A stretch of DNA of 64,000 nt from Bifidobacterium colobi (lineage in GTDB: Bacteria; Actinomycetota; Actinomycetes; Actinomycetales; Bifidobacteriaceae): the NCBI RefSeq assembly GCF_018555455.1, contig NZ_JAFEJU010000001.1, positions 372,001 through 436,000 of the forward strand, read 5' to 3'. Shown here one piece after another: positions 43,216-53,233 of the stretch. Under the pieces are notes generated by a model. That model searched no databases. It was not told the origin of the DNA and was given only the letters and a program-made list of their open reading frames with translations. The stretch's first letter is position 1; each line of letters begins with the position of its first letter. A program made the position numbers and the translations under genes.

Positions 43216-45429
43216 CTACCGGCGTTCGCCGCGCATTACTGCGGCCAGTGACTGCACGCGCGGCAGGTCGAACACCTCGTTGGACAAGATCACATGGCCG
43301 TCTTCATCGGCCAGCGGCACACGCCAGTTCGAGTATTCGCTGGACGTACCCGGCTGGTTCTGCGAACGCGTCTCACCCACGCCGTCAACCAACGCGGCCT
43401 GCAGCAGCAACGACGGCGTATCAGTGAGCATGGCGTGCATCGCCTCAACAATTTCCTGAATGTGGGCAGGCACATCATCGGCAACCGATGGGCTGATGTA
43501 ACCGTTCTCCACCAAGCGGTTCATCATGGCAGTACGTTCGGCCAACGCGGATGCTGCGAACTCCTCCACCGGTTCGCTGAGCAGATGCAGCTCCTCACGC
43601 AGCTTGACATGCTCGAACATCAGATAGCCGGCGGTCGGCGGCAGATCATGCGTGGTGACCGAAGCGAGCGCCTGCTTGCGGTACTCTTCCGGTCCCTTGT
43701 ACGGGTCGCCCGCGTTCGGGGAATCATCTTCGCGGGAGAACCATTCCACGTCCGTGCCGAGCACACCGCGCTCGGCAAGAATCTGGCGCACGTAATCAGG
43801 CACGGTGCCCAAGTCCTCGCCCACAACCATGCCGCCGGCACGCGTGGCCTCAATGGCGAGCACGCCGAGCATCGCCTCGTGGTTGTACATCACGTATGCG
43901 CCGTTGCGCGCACCCAGCCCCTGTGGAATCCACCACAGGCGGAACAGACCAAGCATATGGTCAATGCGTACCGCACCCGCATGCTCGTACATGGAGTGCA
44001 CCATCTCGCGGTACACCCGGTACCCGGTGGCTTCCAGATAGCGCGGATTGAATGGCGGCTGACCCCAATCCTGGCCCTGCTGGTTGTAGAAGTCCGGCGG
44101 GCATCCGACGGTCACACCGCCGGTTGCGAAACGCTCGGGGTTGGCCCAGGCATCCGCTCCAAGACCATGCACGCCGACCGCCATATCCTGCATGAGGCCA
44201 AGTGCCATGCCGCTTTCCGTGGCTGTTTGTTGGGCAGCAGTCACTTGTTCGGCAGCAATCCATTGCAGCCAGCGATTAAATTCGAACAGGTCATGATGGG
44301 CGGCAACCAGCTCCTGCACAGCCGGATCGTCAATGGTTTTCTCGAAGAACCAGCGGTTCTCGCCCCACGGCGCACCCCACACCTCGAAGCAGAGGCACCA
44401 TGTGGCGAAAGAGTCGAGGTCTGGGCCTGCAGCGGCTTTGAAGGCCTCGAACTGCTGTTCGCGTTCGGCGCTGCGGCCGGCATCGAAGATCAGGCGTAGG
44501 GCCGGGCGCTTGGCATCCCATGCCGCATTGATGTCCATCGGCGTGGATTCCTCGTTACGGTACGCCACTGAATCGTGCAGGGCATCGACCTTCGCACGGG
44601 TTTCGGCGCTCAACGTGGCGTATTCGGGGATGTCTTGCGGACGGATGTAGGTCACGTTGAGGAATCGGCGGGATTCAGGCAGGTACGGTGAGGGTTCCAA
44701 TGGCGGGATGGGAGCGCCGGCATGAATCGGGTTAATGAGCATAAAGTCCGCGCCGGTTTTGCGCGCCGCTGCGGCGAGCATGCGCTTCAAATCGCCGTAG
44801 TCGCCAATACCCCATGATTCATGCGAACGCACGGAATACATCTGTGTCATCCATCCCCAGCGGTGGCGTTCCTGCACCGCTTCGGGCACAGGGATGCGTT
44901 CGGGGGCATTGATGATGGTAGCCGTTCCAGTTCGGCTCCCCGCTTTTACTGTGAGCGTGTGGTAACCCATCGGCAGGTCTGCATCGAGCGCGATCACGGG
45001 ATGCCCAGTATTGAGGTCCGGCAGCACAGCGCATTCGTCGACGGTCGAGCCGTCTTCGAGGGTGAGGCTCACGGTCACGTCTTCGTCGGCCGAGCAGTTC
45101 AGTTCCACTGTGGTTTTCTTGCCCACAGTGGCCACAACGGTCGGCGGCAGCAATTGCGCACGCCGCGCCGCCTCAAGGTCTGCGATGGATTGTTCCACGG
45201 CTTCAGGCGTGGAAGCGTCCACATCCAATGCCTTCAGTACGGCGACAAGCGCTTCATCGCTGATTTCGGTGTATGTGCCGAGCTGGTCGATAAAGGAGGT
45301 TGCGAGACCGGATGCCTTGGCGAGTCTGATCAGCGGGCGGGCAAGGCGGTCCTTACTTTCGCTGCGCTGTAAGGTTTGGGCGCCACCTCCCGCAGTAGTC
45401 GCCGTGCCATTGCTTTGCTGATCAGTCAT
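43216..45429 (-). CDS. malQ: 4-alpha-glucanotransferase (GH77)
   Basis: 737 residues from the ATG at 45429, preceded by AAGGAG. GH77 features: WGIGDYGDLKRML, FMLINPIHAGAPIPPLEPSPYLPESRRFLN, the nucleophile region GAVRIDHMLGLFRLWWIPQG, acid Glu in MVVGEDLGTVPDYVR and VTTHDLPPTAGY. An N-terminal domain typical of bacterial MalQ is present. It disproportionates maltodextrins in the cytoplasm. Confidence 0.96.
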   Translation of the reverse strand: MTDQQSNGTATTAGGGAQTLQRSESKDRLARPLIRLAKASGLATSFIDQLGTYTEISDEALVAVLKALDVDASTPEAVEQSIADLEAARRAQLLPPTVVATVGKKTTVELNCSADEDVTVSLTLEDGSTVDECAVLPDLNTGHPVIALDADLPMGYHTLTVKAGSRTGTATIINAPERIPVPEAVQERHRWGWMTQMYSVRSHESWGIGDYGDLKRMLAAAARKTGADFMLINPIHAGAPIPPLEPSPYLPESRRFLNVTYIRPQDIPEYATLSAETRAKVDALHDSVAYRNEESTPMDINAAWDAKRPALRLIFDAGRSAEREQQFEAFKAAAGPDLDSFATWCLCFEVWGAPWGENRWFFEKTIDDPAVQELVAAHHDLFEFNRWLQWIAAEQVTAAQQTATESGMALGLMQDMAVGVHGLGADAWANPERFATGGVTVGCPPDFYNQQGQDWGQPPFNPRYLEATGYRVYREMVHSMYEHAGAVRIDHMLGLFRLWWIPQGLGARNGAYVMYNHEAMLGVLAIEATRAGGMVVGEDLGTVPDYVRQILAERGVLGTDVEWFSREDDSPNAGDPYKGPEEYRKQALASVTTHDLPPTAGYLMFEHVKLREELHLLSEPVEEFAASALAERTAMMNRLVENGYISPSVADDVPAHIQEIVEAMHAMLTDTPSLLLQAALVDGVGETRSQNQPGTSSEYSNWRVPLADEDGHVILSNEVFDLPRVQSLAAVMRGERR

Positions 45430-45450
45430 CACAGACTCCTTACGCACTAA

Positions 45451-45466
45451 TTGACTTACGTTTGCA
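45451..45466. promoter_or_regulatory. LacI-type operator-like site upstream of malQ
   Basis: TTGACTTACGTTTGCA is a CG-centred partial dyad 22 bases upstream of the malQ start, similar to the malE sites. Confidence 0.45.
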
Positions 45467-45552
45467 TTGCTACCAGGAAGCCGCTCTACGTTGAGTTTCC
45501 AGTAGTTTCTACAGCCATTACTTGAGCTCTCTACTACTTACAGTAGCCCATA

Positions 45553-45568
45553 TTGACAACGATTGCAA
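45553..45568. promoter_or_regulatory. LacI-type operator-like site in the malQ/lacI gap
   Basis: TTGACAACGATTGCAA is a CG-centred dyad in the gap between malQ and the second LacI gene. Confidence 0.5.
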
Positions 45569-45625
45569 AATTGCGGTGAGTTGGCTTGCATCTCCGAATT
45601 CTCGTCGTCGCACTTATGAACCGCG

Positions 45626-45641
45626 CATGATATCGTTGTCA
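45626..45641. promoter_or_regulatory. Operator CATGATATCGTTGTCA, copy 1
   Basis: This exact 16-base sequence recurs at 46764-46779 upstream of the second GH13 gene. It lies 41 bases before the second LacI gene, so it is a strong candidate for autoregulation plus control of the glucosidase. Confidence 0.7.
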
Positions 45642-45681
45642 CAGCACATGACCATTATTCACAACGGCGACGGGGGTTCGG

Positions 45682-46695
45682 ATGACCAAGGCAAGCATTC
45701 AAGCGGTGGCACGGGAGGCCGGCGTTTCCGTATCCACGGTGTCCCGCACTTTCGCCAAACCGGACCTGGTGCTCCCGGAAACCCGCGACAAAGTGATGGC
45801 CGCCGCCGAAAAGCTTGACTACTCCATCTCCCGCTCCGCCGCGGCACTCAAGTCCGGTCAATCATTCCGCATCGCCTTGCTGGCCAGCGAAACCATCACC
45901 ACATGGTTTAATGCCAATATTTTCGCCGGTCTTGATTCCGTACTGCGCCCGGCCGGATACGACACCGTCCCCTATCCCATGCGCAACGCCGGCGAGCGTC
46001 AGGCGTTTTTCGCGGATCTGCCCGTACGCCGCAATGCCGATGCCGTGGTGGTCAGCTCCTTCAATATCGAAACCGCCGAAGTGGAGCGCCTGAAGCACAT
46101 GCACGTGCCAATCATCGGCATCAACATCCCGTCCACCGAAGGCTTCGACGCTGGCGTGAGCATTGATGACCGCGCGGCCACGCGCTCCGCCATCGAGCAC
46201 CTGATTGCGCTCGGGCACCGCCATATTGCTTTTGTGGGCGGCGAAACCATTGTGACCAGCATGAAGTTCAGCGCGGAAGCCCGTCTGCAAGGCTTGCTTG
46301 ATGCCGCTTCGGCCCATCCGGACGTGACTGTGACGCATCTTCAGGTGCCACGCAATGAGGCGGAGGCCAGCGCGGCATTGAATGCAGTGCTCACAGCGCC
46401 GCCTGAGGTAACCGCCTTCTGCTTTGAAGATGATCAGATGGCGCTGCCTGTGCTGTTCCGCCTGCGCCAGTACGGGCGCAAGGTGCCACAGGATGTGTCC
46501 ATCGTGGGATTTGATGATCTGGATATGGCGCAGGCCGTGGGATTGACCACGTTGCATCAAGATCCGTTCGCGATGGGTGCCACCGCGGCGCAAATGGCAC
46601 TGGATGCCATTGCCGGCAATACCATCGAACCGGCGTTCCATCAGCCGGACGCAACGCTGATGCTGCGCGAGACTACAGCTCCACCGCGCGCGTAA
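45682..46695 (+). CDS. LacI-family regulator, likely of the downstream glucosidase
   Basis: 337 residues. The ATG follows a G-rich stretch without a strong binding site. LacI helix-turn-helix (IQAVAREAGVSVSTVSRTFAKPDLVLPETRDKVMAAAEKLDYSI), hinge AAALKSGQSFRIALL, and a sensor domain ending DVSIVGFDDLDMAQAVGLTTLHQDP. The nearby operator pair implies control of itself and the GH13 gene at 46847. Confidence 0.93.
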   Translation: MTKASIQAVAREAGVSVSTVSRTFAKPDLVLPETRDKVMAAAEKLDYSISRSAAALKSGQSFRIALLASETITTWFNANIFAGLDSVLRPAGYDTVPYPMRNAGERQAFFADLPVRRNADAVVVSSFNIETAEVERLKHMHVPIIGINIPSTEGFDAGVSIDDRAATRSAIEHLIALGHRHIAFVGGETIVTSMKFSAEARLQGLLDAASAHPDVTVTHLQVPRNEAEASAALNAVLTAPPEVTAFCFEDDQMALPVLFRLRQYGRKVPQDVSIVGFDDLDMAQAVGLTTLHQDPFAMGATAAQMALDAIAGNTIEPAFHQPDATLMLRETTAPPRA

Positions 46696-46763
46696 TCAAG
46701 CATTGCTCTGACTACGTTGCCATACATTGCACAACACCGATTGATTTCTCTATTGCACATATT

Positions 46764-46779
46764 CATGATATCGTTGTCA
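46764..46779. promoter_or_regulatory. Operator CATGATATCGTTGTCA, copy 2
   Basis: Identical to 45626-45641 and 68 bases upstream of the second GH13 gene. Confidence 0.7.
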
Positions 46780-46846
46780 TGACTTAGCAATGATGCGCAG
46801 ACGCACTCATCCATCACCCGCAACCATACGTAGCAAAGGAGTTCAC

Positions 46847-48661
46847 ATGACCGCCAACAATCTCAATGACGACTGGTGGAAGCAGGCAGTCGTCTATCAG
46901 ATCTACCCGCGCAGTTTCAAGGACGTCAATGGAGACGGCCTCGGCGATATCGCCGGCGTTACCGAGAAAATGGATTACCTTCAGCACCTCGGCGTGGATG
47001 CCATCTGGCTCTCCCCGTTCTATCCCTCCGACCTTGCCGACGGCGGCTACGATGTGATCGACTACCGCAACGTTGACCCCCGCCTCGGCACCATGGCCGA
47101 CTTCGATGCGATGGTCAAAGCCGCCCACACAGCCGGCATTAAGGTCATCGTCGATATCGTGCCGAACCATACCTCAAACAAGCACGTTTTCTTCCAGGAG
47201 GCTCTGGCCAGCAAGCCCGGCTCCCCGGCGCGCGACCGCTACATCTTCCGCGAGGGTCGCGGCAAGAACGGCGAGCTGCCGCCGAACGATTGGCAGTCCT
47301 TCTTCGGCGGTCCGGCATGGGCCCGCGTGGACGACGGCCAGTGGTACCTGCACTTGTTCGACAAAGCCCAGCCGGATGTGAACTGGAACAATCCGGACAT
47401 CCATGAGGAATTCAAGAAGACGCTGCGATTCTGGTCCGATCATGGCACCGACGGCTTCCGCATCGACGTGGCCCACGGCCTGGCCAAGGACCTTGAATCC
47501 AAGCCACTTGAGGAGCTTGGCCGCGAGTACAGCGTGGTCGGCGTGCTGTGCCACGACTTCTCGCACCCACTGTTCGACCGCCGCGAAGTGCACGACATCT
47601 ACCGCGAGTGGCGCGAAGTGTTCAACGAATACAATCCGCCGCGTTTCGCCGTGGCCGAGGCTTGGGTGGTGCCCGAGCACCAGCATCTGTACGCGTCGAT
47701 GGATGAACTGGGCCAGTCCTTCAACTTCGACTTCGCCGAAGCCAACTGGTTCGCCGACGAGTTCCGTACGGCCATCGACTCTGGCCTTCAGGCCGCCGCA
47801 GAAACCAATGGCTCCACCACCACATGGGTGATGAACAACCATGATGTGCCGCGCAGCCCCTCCCGTTACGGTCTACCGCAGGTCAAGGGCGCGCCATACC
47901 ACCAGCTGCCGCACGATTGGCTGCTGCGCAACGGCACCACCTACCCGGAAGACCGTGAGCTCGGCACCCGCCGTGCCCGTGCCGCCGCACTGATGGAACT
48001 TGGTCTGCCCGGTGCCGCCTACGTGTACCAAGGCGAGGAACTTGGCTTGTTCGAAGTGGCGGACATTCCGTGGGATCACTTGGAAGATCCGACCGCGTTC
48101 CACACGAATCAGGCCACAATGGACAAGGGGCGCGACGGCTGCCGCGTACCGCTGCCATGGACCGCGTCCGATGAGCCGTCTTTGGCCGATTTCAGCCTGC
48201 CGATTCCTGCCGATGATGGCACTGGCGAGAATCATGTGCCGTTATGTGCAGCCGGCCAGTTTGGCACCGGCGCATCGTTCGGCTTCTCCCCTGCCGTCTG
48301 CGCCGATGGCAGGACCCCGGCTGCCGATCCGCATCTGCCGCAGCCGCTGTGGTTCAAGGACTTCTGCGCCGACGTTGAGCAGGCTGATCCTGATTCGATG
48401 TACACGCTGTACCGCACGGCTCTGGCGATTCGCCAGCAGCAGCTGACCGCTACGCGCGATACGACTGCGGCTCAGATTGATATGGGTGATGATGCCGTGG
48501 CGTACACGCGTCCGGCAACCGAGGGTCGCACGTTCACGTCGGTAACGAACTTCGGCGCTGCTCCGCTGGCCCTGCCTGAGGGTGATGTGGTGCTCGCTTC
48601 CGGTCCGCTCACCGCGGACGGCAAGCTTCCGACCGACACCTCCGCCTGGATTATTCAGTAA
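46847..48661 (+). CDS. GH13 alpha-glucosidase / oligo-1,6-glucosidase (enzyme 2)
   Basis: 604 residues from the ATG at 46847, preceded by AAAGGAG. GH13 motifs: VIVDIVPNHTSNKH, QPDVNWNNPDI, nucleophile Asp in GFRIDVAHGLAKD, acid Glu in FAVAEAWVVPEH and WVMNNHDVPRSPSRYG. No signal peptide. It releases glucose from imported short oligosaccharides. Likely under the LacI regulator just upstream. Confidence 0.9.
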   Translation: MTANNLNDDWWKQAVVYQIYPRSFKDVNGDGLGDIAGVTEKMDYLQHLGVDAIWLSPFYPSDLADGGYDVIDYRNVDPRLGTMADFDAMVKAAHTAGIKVIVDIVPNHTSNKHVFFQEALASKPGSPARDRYIFREGRGKNGELPPNDWQSFFGGPAWARVDDGQWYLHLFDKAQPDVNWNNPDIHEEFKKTLRFWSDHGTDGFRIDVAHGLAKDLESKPLEELGREYSVVGVLCHDFSHPLFDRREVHDIYREWREVFNEYNPPRFAVAEAWVVPEHQHLYASMDELGQSFNFDFAEANWFADEFRTAIDSGLQAAAETNGSTTTWVMNNHDVPRSPSRYGLPQVKGAPYHQLPHDWLLRNGTTYPEDRELGTRRARAAALMELGLPGAAYVYQGEELGLFEVADIPWDHLEDPTAFHTNQATMDKGRDGCRVPLPWTASDEPSLADFSLPIPADDGTGENHVPLCAAGQFGTGASFGFSPAVCADGRTPAADPHLPQPLWFKDFCADVEQADPDSMYTLYRTALAIRQQQLTATRDTTAAQIDMGDDAVAYTRPATEGRTFTSVTNFGAAPLALPEGDVVLASGPLTADGKLPTDTSAWIIQ

Positions 48662-48704
48662 TCCAAGTGCGCTTCCATTAAGCCAGCGCACTCAGCGTTA
48701 CGGC

Positions 48705-48741
48705 AAAGGCCGCCGACCCGAATCATCGGGCGGCGGCCTTT
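48705..48741. terminator. Bidirectional terminator between enzyme 2 and ilvC
   Basis: AAAGGCCGCCGACCCG pairs with CGGGCGGCGGCCTTT around AATCAT. A GAGGGGAGCC-type remnant follows at about 48799. Confidence 0.85.
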
Positions 48742-48836
48742 ATACATATATACCTTGCGCAGGCTCTATCCAGCGCCTATGGCGACCGACTCACTTCAGC
48801 GAGGGGAGCCCCGGAGTAGAGTCTGGCCAGTGAAGC

Positions 48837-49889
48837 TCACTGAACCTGGGCACGAGCGATCTTGCCGGTGAAGGAGTTGGCTTCGTCGGCATCCTTGACG
48901 CCATCCTTGTTCCAAGAGAACATGGCGCGCAGCTTCGGGCCAACGGTCTCGATGCGCTCGTTGGAGTACTTCTCCTGCAGCTCCTTGAAGTGCGGAGCGC
49001 CGGCATCCTGATCGTCGATGAACTCCTTGGCGAAGGAGCCGTCCTGGATGCGCTGCAGGTGGTATTCCATGCGCTTGCGGCAGTCCTCGTTGATCACGGT
49101 GTTGGTGTAGTCGCCGTACTGAGCGGTATCGGAGCAGGACCAACGAGCCTTGTTCAGACCACCCTCGTTCATCAGGTCGACCAGCATCTTCAGCTCGTGG
49201 CAGACCTCGAAGTAGGCGATCTCCGGCTGGTAGCCGGCGTCGGTCAGAACCTCAAAGCCCATCTCGACAAGCTTGTTCACGCCACCCATGAGCACGTTCT
49301 GCTCGCCGAAGAGATCGGTTTCGGTCTCTTCCTTGAAGGTGGTCTTGATGGCGCCTGCACGCAGAGCACCCAGAGCCTTGGCGTAAGCCAGGGTGATGTC
49401 CCAACCGTCACCGCGCGGATCCTGCTCGACGGCCACCACGACCGGCACGCCACGGCCAGCAGCGTACTCACGACGAACAATGTGACCCGGGCCCTTCGGA
49501 GCAACCATGAACACCGGATGGTCCTCGGACGGCTTGATGTAGCCGTAGTGGATGTTGAAGCCGTGAGCGAAGGCGACGGCAGCGCCCGGCTTGATGTTGG
49601 GCTCGATGTCATCCTTCCAGATGTTGCGCTGGTACTGATCCGGGGCCAGGATCATGATGACGTCGGCCTCGGCAGCGGCCTCCGGCACAGACTTGACCTC
49701 GAGACCCTGCTCCTTGGCGAACTCAACGGACTTGGAAGTCGGGCGCAGGCCGACGACCACGTCAACGCCGGAGTCACGCAGGTTCAGCGCGTGAGCGTGA
49801 CCCTGAGAGCCGTAGCCGATAATGGCAACCTTCTTGCCTTCGAGCACGGAGAGATCACCGTCGTTTTCATACCAGATTTGTGCAGCCAT
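48837..49889 (-). CDS. ilvC: Ketol-acid reductoisomerase, copy 1
   Basis: 350 residues from the ATG at 49889, preceded by AAGGAG. NADPH site [34 protein letters not shown]. Length and layout fit class I enzymes. It isomerises and reduces acetolactate or acetohydroxybutyrate in valine/leucine/isoleucine synthesis. A close paralogue lies 373 bases upstream on the same strand. Confidence 0.97.
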   Translation of the reverse strand: MAAQIWYENDGDLSVLEGKKVAIIGYGSQGHAHALNLRDSGVDVVVGLRPTSKSVEFAKEQGLEVKSVPEAAAEADVIMILAPDQYQRNIWKDDIEPNIKPGAAVAFAHGFNIHYGYIKPSEDHPVFMVAPKGPGHIVRREYAAGRGVPVVVAVEQDPRGDGWDITLAYAKALGALRAGAIKTTFKEETETDLFGEQNVLMGGVNKLVEMGFEVLTDAGYQPEIAYFEVCHELKMLVDLMNEGGLNKARWSCSDTAQYGDYTNTVINEDCRKRMEYHLQRIQDGSFAKEFIDDQDAGAPHFKELQEKYSNERIETVGPKLRAMFSWNKDGVKDADEANSFTGKIARAQVQ

Positions 49890-50200
49890 TAAGCACTCCT
49901 TAAAAAGCTTGCGTACCGTCATTCTTGCCGGCACACGGTGTTGTGTGGTTGCGCATTATGCAATGGTTAGCGATGCGCGTTTGGGCGTCCGGGCATCCGG
50001 ACTATCTCAAGCGTGGCGGGTGTCGCCTTGTGGGCGCGACCCGGAAACTGAGGTCTATCCTATCGAGAACGCCGTCTCCTCCGGCGCCTGTCCCACAACG
50101 TGGGCGGTCTTCCATGCACATTTGGACATTTGCTCAGTATTTGGCGAGGCATACACCGCGGCGAATCGTTCTCAATAACAACTGTGCGCGGAAAATGCAT
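49890..50200. other. Gap upstream of ilvC copy 1
   Basis: About 310 bases without a gene. It holds GTCCGG-gcat-CCGGAC (49987-50002) and a GGCATCCGGACTATCTCA motif (49992-50009) that nearly repeats upstream of metN. A promoter is expected; no boxes could be placed with confidence. Confidence 0.4.
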
Positions 50201-50247
50201 AAAAAATCCCCGCACACTTGAGCAGATAAGCACAAGCGTGCGGGGAT
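50201..50247 (-). terminator. Terminator downstream of ilvC copy 2
   Basis: ATCCCCGCAC pairs with GTGCGGGGAT; on the - strand the stem is followed by six T. It separates the two ilvC transcripts. Confidence 0.85.
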
Positions 50248-50262
50248 ATTAATCAGCTAATC

Positions 50263-51315
50263 TCACTGAACCTGGGTACGAGCGATCTTGCCGTTGAAGG
50301 ACTCGGTCTCGTCCTTGTCCTTGGCAGCGTCGTTGTTCCAGGAGAACATAGCGCGCAGCTTCGGGCCAACGGTCTCGAGGTGCGGGTGAGAGTACTCTTC
50401 CTGCAGCTTCTTGAACTTCGGAGCGCCGGCAGCCTGGTCATCCATGAACTCCTTGGCGAAGGAGCCGTCCTGAATGCGCTTGAGCTGGTACTCCATGCGC
50501 TTCTTGGTCTCCTCGGTGATCACGGTGGAGGTGTAGTCGCCGTACTGAGCGGTGTCGGAGCAGGACCAACGAGCCTTGTTCAGACCACCCTCGTTAGCGA
50601 GGTCGACCAGCATCTTCAGCTCGTGGAACACCTCGAAGTAGGCGATCTCCGGCTGGTAGCCAGCCTCGGTCAGCACGTCGAAGCCCATGTCGCACAGGTG
50701 GTTGATGCCGCCCATGAGAACGTCCTGCTCGCCGAACAGATCGGTCTCGGTCTCCTCGGTGAAGGTGGTCTTGATGGCGCCTGCACGCAGAGCACCCAGA
50801 GCCTTGGCGTAAGCCAGGCACAGCGGCCAGGTCTTGCCGTCCGGATCCTGCTCAACGGCGACGACCACCGGCACGCCACGGCCAGCAGCGTACTCACGAC
50901 GAACGATGTGGCCCGGGCCCTTCGGGGCGACCATGAAGACCGGGTGATCGGCGGACGGCTTGATGTAGCCGTAGTGGATGTTGAAGCCGTGAGCGAAGGC
51001 CAGAGCGGCGCCCGGCTTCAGGTTCGGCTCAACGTCTTCCTTGTAGACCTTGGCCTGGTACTGGTCAGGCAGAAGGATCATGACGACGTCAGCTTCAGCG
51101 ACGGCTTCCGGGACGGACTTGACTTCCAGGCCCTGCTCCTTGGCGAACTCAACGGACTTGGAGGTAGGACGCAGGCCGACGACCACGTCGACACCGGAGT
51201 CACGCAGGTTCAGCGCGTGAGCGTGGCCCTGAGAGCCGTAGCCCAGGATGGCGACCTTCTTGCCATCGAACACGGACAGATCGGCGTCCTTCTCGTACCA
51301 GATAGTTGCTGCCAT
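50263..51315 (-). CDS. ilvC: Ketol-acid reductoisomerase, copy 2
   Basis: 350 residues; ATG at 51315 after AAAGGAG. It is closely similar to copy 1 (for example both have [18 protein letters not shown]), with small replacements such as [16 protein letters not shown] versus [16 protein letters not shown]. Preceded by a long structured leader. Confidence 0.97.
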   Translation of the reverse strand: MAATIWYEKDADLSVFDGKKVAILGYGSQGHAHALNLRDSGVDVVVGLRPTSKSVEFAKEQGLEVKSVPEAVAEADVVMILLPDQYQAKVYKEDVEPNLKPGAALAFAHGFNIHYGYIKPSADHPVFMVAPKGPGHIVRREYAAGRGVPVVVAVEQDPDGKTWPLCLAYAKALGALRAGAIKTTFTEETETDLFGEQDVLMGGINHLCDMGFDVLTEAGYQPEIAYFEVFHELKMLVDLANEGGLNKARWSCSDTAQYGDYTSTVITEETKKRMEYQLKRIQDGSFAKEFMDDQAAGAPKFKKLQEEYSHPHLETVGPKLRAMFSWNNDAAKDKDETESFNGKIARTQVQ

Positions 51316-51369
51316 TTTGGCGCTCCTTTATATCTATTGTTTATTTATGGGGTGAGTATTAATGAATTA

Positions 51370-51463
51370 CTGCATTGCGCTCGTGCGCTGCAGAAATCTT
51401 CTTTGGTTTTCCTTGTGGGCTTTTCCGATATGCAGGTTTAGTCCTGTTGATTTGGAAAAGCCC
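51370..51463 (-). promoter_or_regulatory. Structured leader of ilvC copy 2
   Basis: Read on the - strand: GGGCTTTTCC (51463-51454) pairs with GGAAAAGCCC (51426-51417), enclosing CAGG-ACTAAA-CCTG. Then CTGCAGCGC pairs with GCGCAATGCAG around ACGA (51393-51370). The start codon is 55 bases further. A regulatory leader is possible. Confidence 0.55.
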
Positions 51464-51542
51464 TCAAGGGGTTCACGTTGTGGAATCGAAAAATTTCACG
51501 TTATGAACCAGGTTTTTTAGTTATAAATCTGAGTGGATTGAC

Positions 51543-51692
51543 CGTTGATTTCACTTGGTGAAATCAACGTCCGTGCTGAGCCGTTAAGCGAAAGTCCGGT
51601 GGACTTTCGTAGGCTCAGTGAGCGATTGCAACTTACAGGCAATCGCGAAGCTGAAAACCAGTCGTTGATTTCACTTGGTGAAATCAACGTCC
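51543..51692. repeat. Hairpin array with a duplicated hairpin at the MHS transporter 3' end
   Basis: Four hairpins in series: GTTGATTTCAC-ttg-GTGAAATCAAC (51544-51568), CGAAAGTCC-ggt-GGACTTTCG within CTGAGCC/GGCTCAG (51576-51618), GCGATTG/CAATCGC (51622-51646), and an exact repeat of the first 30 bases at 51663-51692. The last copy contains the stop codon of the transporter gene. Confidence 0.7.
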
Positions 51693-53059
51693 TTGGTCTC
51701 TTTGCATGTCAGCACGGAAACCAGGCAGCACACGGCCATCACGCCGAGGTACAGGCCCACGGAGTGCACGCCCCAGTTGTGGGACAGCCAGGTGGCGATG
51801 GTCGGCACGAATGCGGCGCCGACGATGGCGGCCAGGTTGTAGCCGATGCCAGAACCGGAGTAGCGCACGTTAGCGTCGAACAGCTCGGGCAGGAAGGCGC
51901 CGATCGGACCGAAGGCGATGCCCATCAGCGCGAAGCCGATGCACAGGAATGCCATGTTGGCGGCGAAGTTCTTCTGGCCCACGAGCTGACCGTCCAGCAG
52001 GAACGGGAAGAGCAGAGCGAAGACCACGAGTGCGCACGAGGAGAAGGTGAGCACGCGACGGCGGCCAAGCTTATCCGCGTAGAGGCAGGAGAGCACGATG
52101 AACAGGGCGAACACGCAGATGGAGATCATCAGCATGAGCAGGTATTCCTGATTGGTGAAGCCCAGGTTGCCGCCGCCGTTCGCGGTGTCCTTGGTACCCC
52201 ATGCGAGGGACCAGGTGGCGAGCGTGTAGAACAGCGTGTAGGTCACGGCCACGAGGAAGGTGGCCTGCAGCACCTGACGCCAAGACTTGCGGAAGACCTC
52301 GGTGAGCGGGGACTTCACGACCTTCTTCTGCGCCTGAGCCATACGGAAGACCGGGGTTTCCTCCATGTGCACGCGGACCACCAGGCCAACGATCACGAGC
52401 ACTGCGGAAAGCAGGAACGGCACACGCCAACCCCACGAGAGCATCGCATCCTGATCGTTGAAGGATTCAAGCACGAAGTAGGTGCCGTTGGACAGGAAGA
52501 AGCCGATCGGTGCACCAAGCTCAGGGAAGGAGCCGTAGAGTGCGCGCTTGTCTTCCGGCGCGTTCTCGGTGGCCACCAGAGCGGCACCGGACCATTCGCC
52601 GCCCAAGCCGATGCCCTGCACGAAGCGCAGCAGGCACAGGATGGCGACTGCGAAGACGCCGGCCTGCTCGTAGGTGGGCAGACAGCCGATCAGGAAGGTG
52701 CCCACGCCCATGGTCATCAAGGAAACCACCAGCGTGGTCTTGCGGCCCATGCGGTCACCGAAGTGGCCGAAGACCAGGGAGCCGAGCGGGCGGGCGATGA
52801 ATGCGATGGCGAACGTCAGCAAACTCATCAGCAGGGCCACGGTCGGGTTGGCCTTGTCGGAGAAGAAGATGTGCGGGAAGTAGTTTGCCGCCGCGGTACC
52901 GTAAGCGTAGAAATCATAGAATTCGATGGCGGTGCCGACCATGGATGCCGCGATCACGGTTTTGACCGAATCGCGAACCAGTGCGGCGGCCTTGCCGGCT
53001 GCCGCGCTTGCCACGCCGGCGGCCTGTTCCAGACCAGTCTCTTCGAGAGCTGCAGTCAT
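51671..53059 (-). CDS. MHS-family (MFS) metabolite:proton symporter
   Basis: 462 residues from the ATG at 53059, preceded by AGGAG. Twelve hydrophobic segments. MFS/MHS signatures: FGHFGDRMGRKTTLVVSLMTMGVGTFLIG and LRFVQGIGLGGEWSGAALVATE. Relatives carry carboxylates, proline/betaine or aromatic acids. Lying upstream of two ilvC genes on the same strand, it may move a branched-chain acid or precursor (inference). The C-terminus DVDFTK and stop lie in a duplicated hairpin. Confidence 0.9.
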   Translation of the reverse strand: MTAALEETGLEQAAGVASAAAGKAAALVRDSVKTVIAASMVGTAIEFYDFYAYGTAAANYFPHIFFSDKANPTVALLMSLLTFAIAFIARPLGSLVFGHFGDRMGRKTTLVVSLMTMGVGTFLIGCLPTYEQAGVFAVAILCLLRFVQGIGLGGEWSGAALVATENAPEDKRALYGSFPELGAPIGFFLSNGTYFVLESFNDQDAMLSWGWRVPFLLSAVLVIVGLVVRVHMEETPVFRMAQAQKKVVKSPLTEVFRKSWRQVLQATFLVAVTYTLFYTLATWSLAWGTKDTANGGGNLGFTNQEYLLMLMISICVFALFIVLSCLYADKLGRRRVLTFSSCALVVFALLFPFLLDGQLVGQKNFAANMAFLCIGFALMGIAFGPIGAFLPELFDANVRYSGSGIGYNLAAIVGAAFVPTIATWLSHNWGVHSVGLYLGVMAVCCLVSVLTCKETKDVDFTK

Positions 53060-53233
53060 TATTGCTCCTGTTGTTTCCTGCCCTGCGCTAACCCAACTTG
53101 CGAGGGCGATGGTGCAGCAGTGTTTCACAGTTTGTTTCACACTGCATTGCTGTTGTTGTTTTGCTTGTTACTGCTTTGCTATCTGTCCGCTGTTTCTTTT
53201 CGCGGGGTTTGCCGTAAGCCTTGTGAGCGCAAC

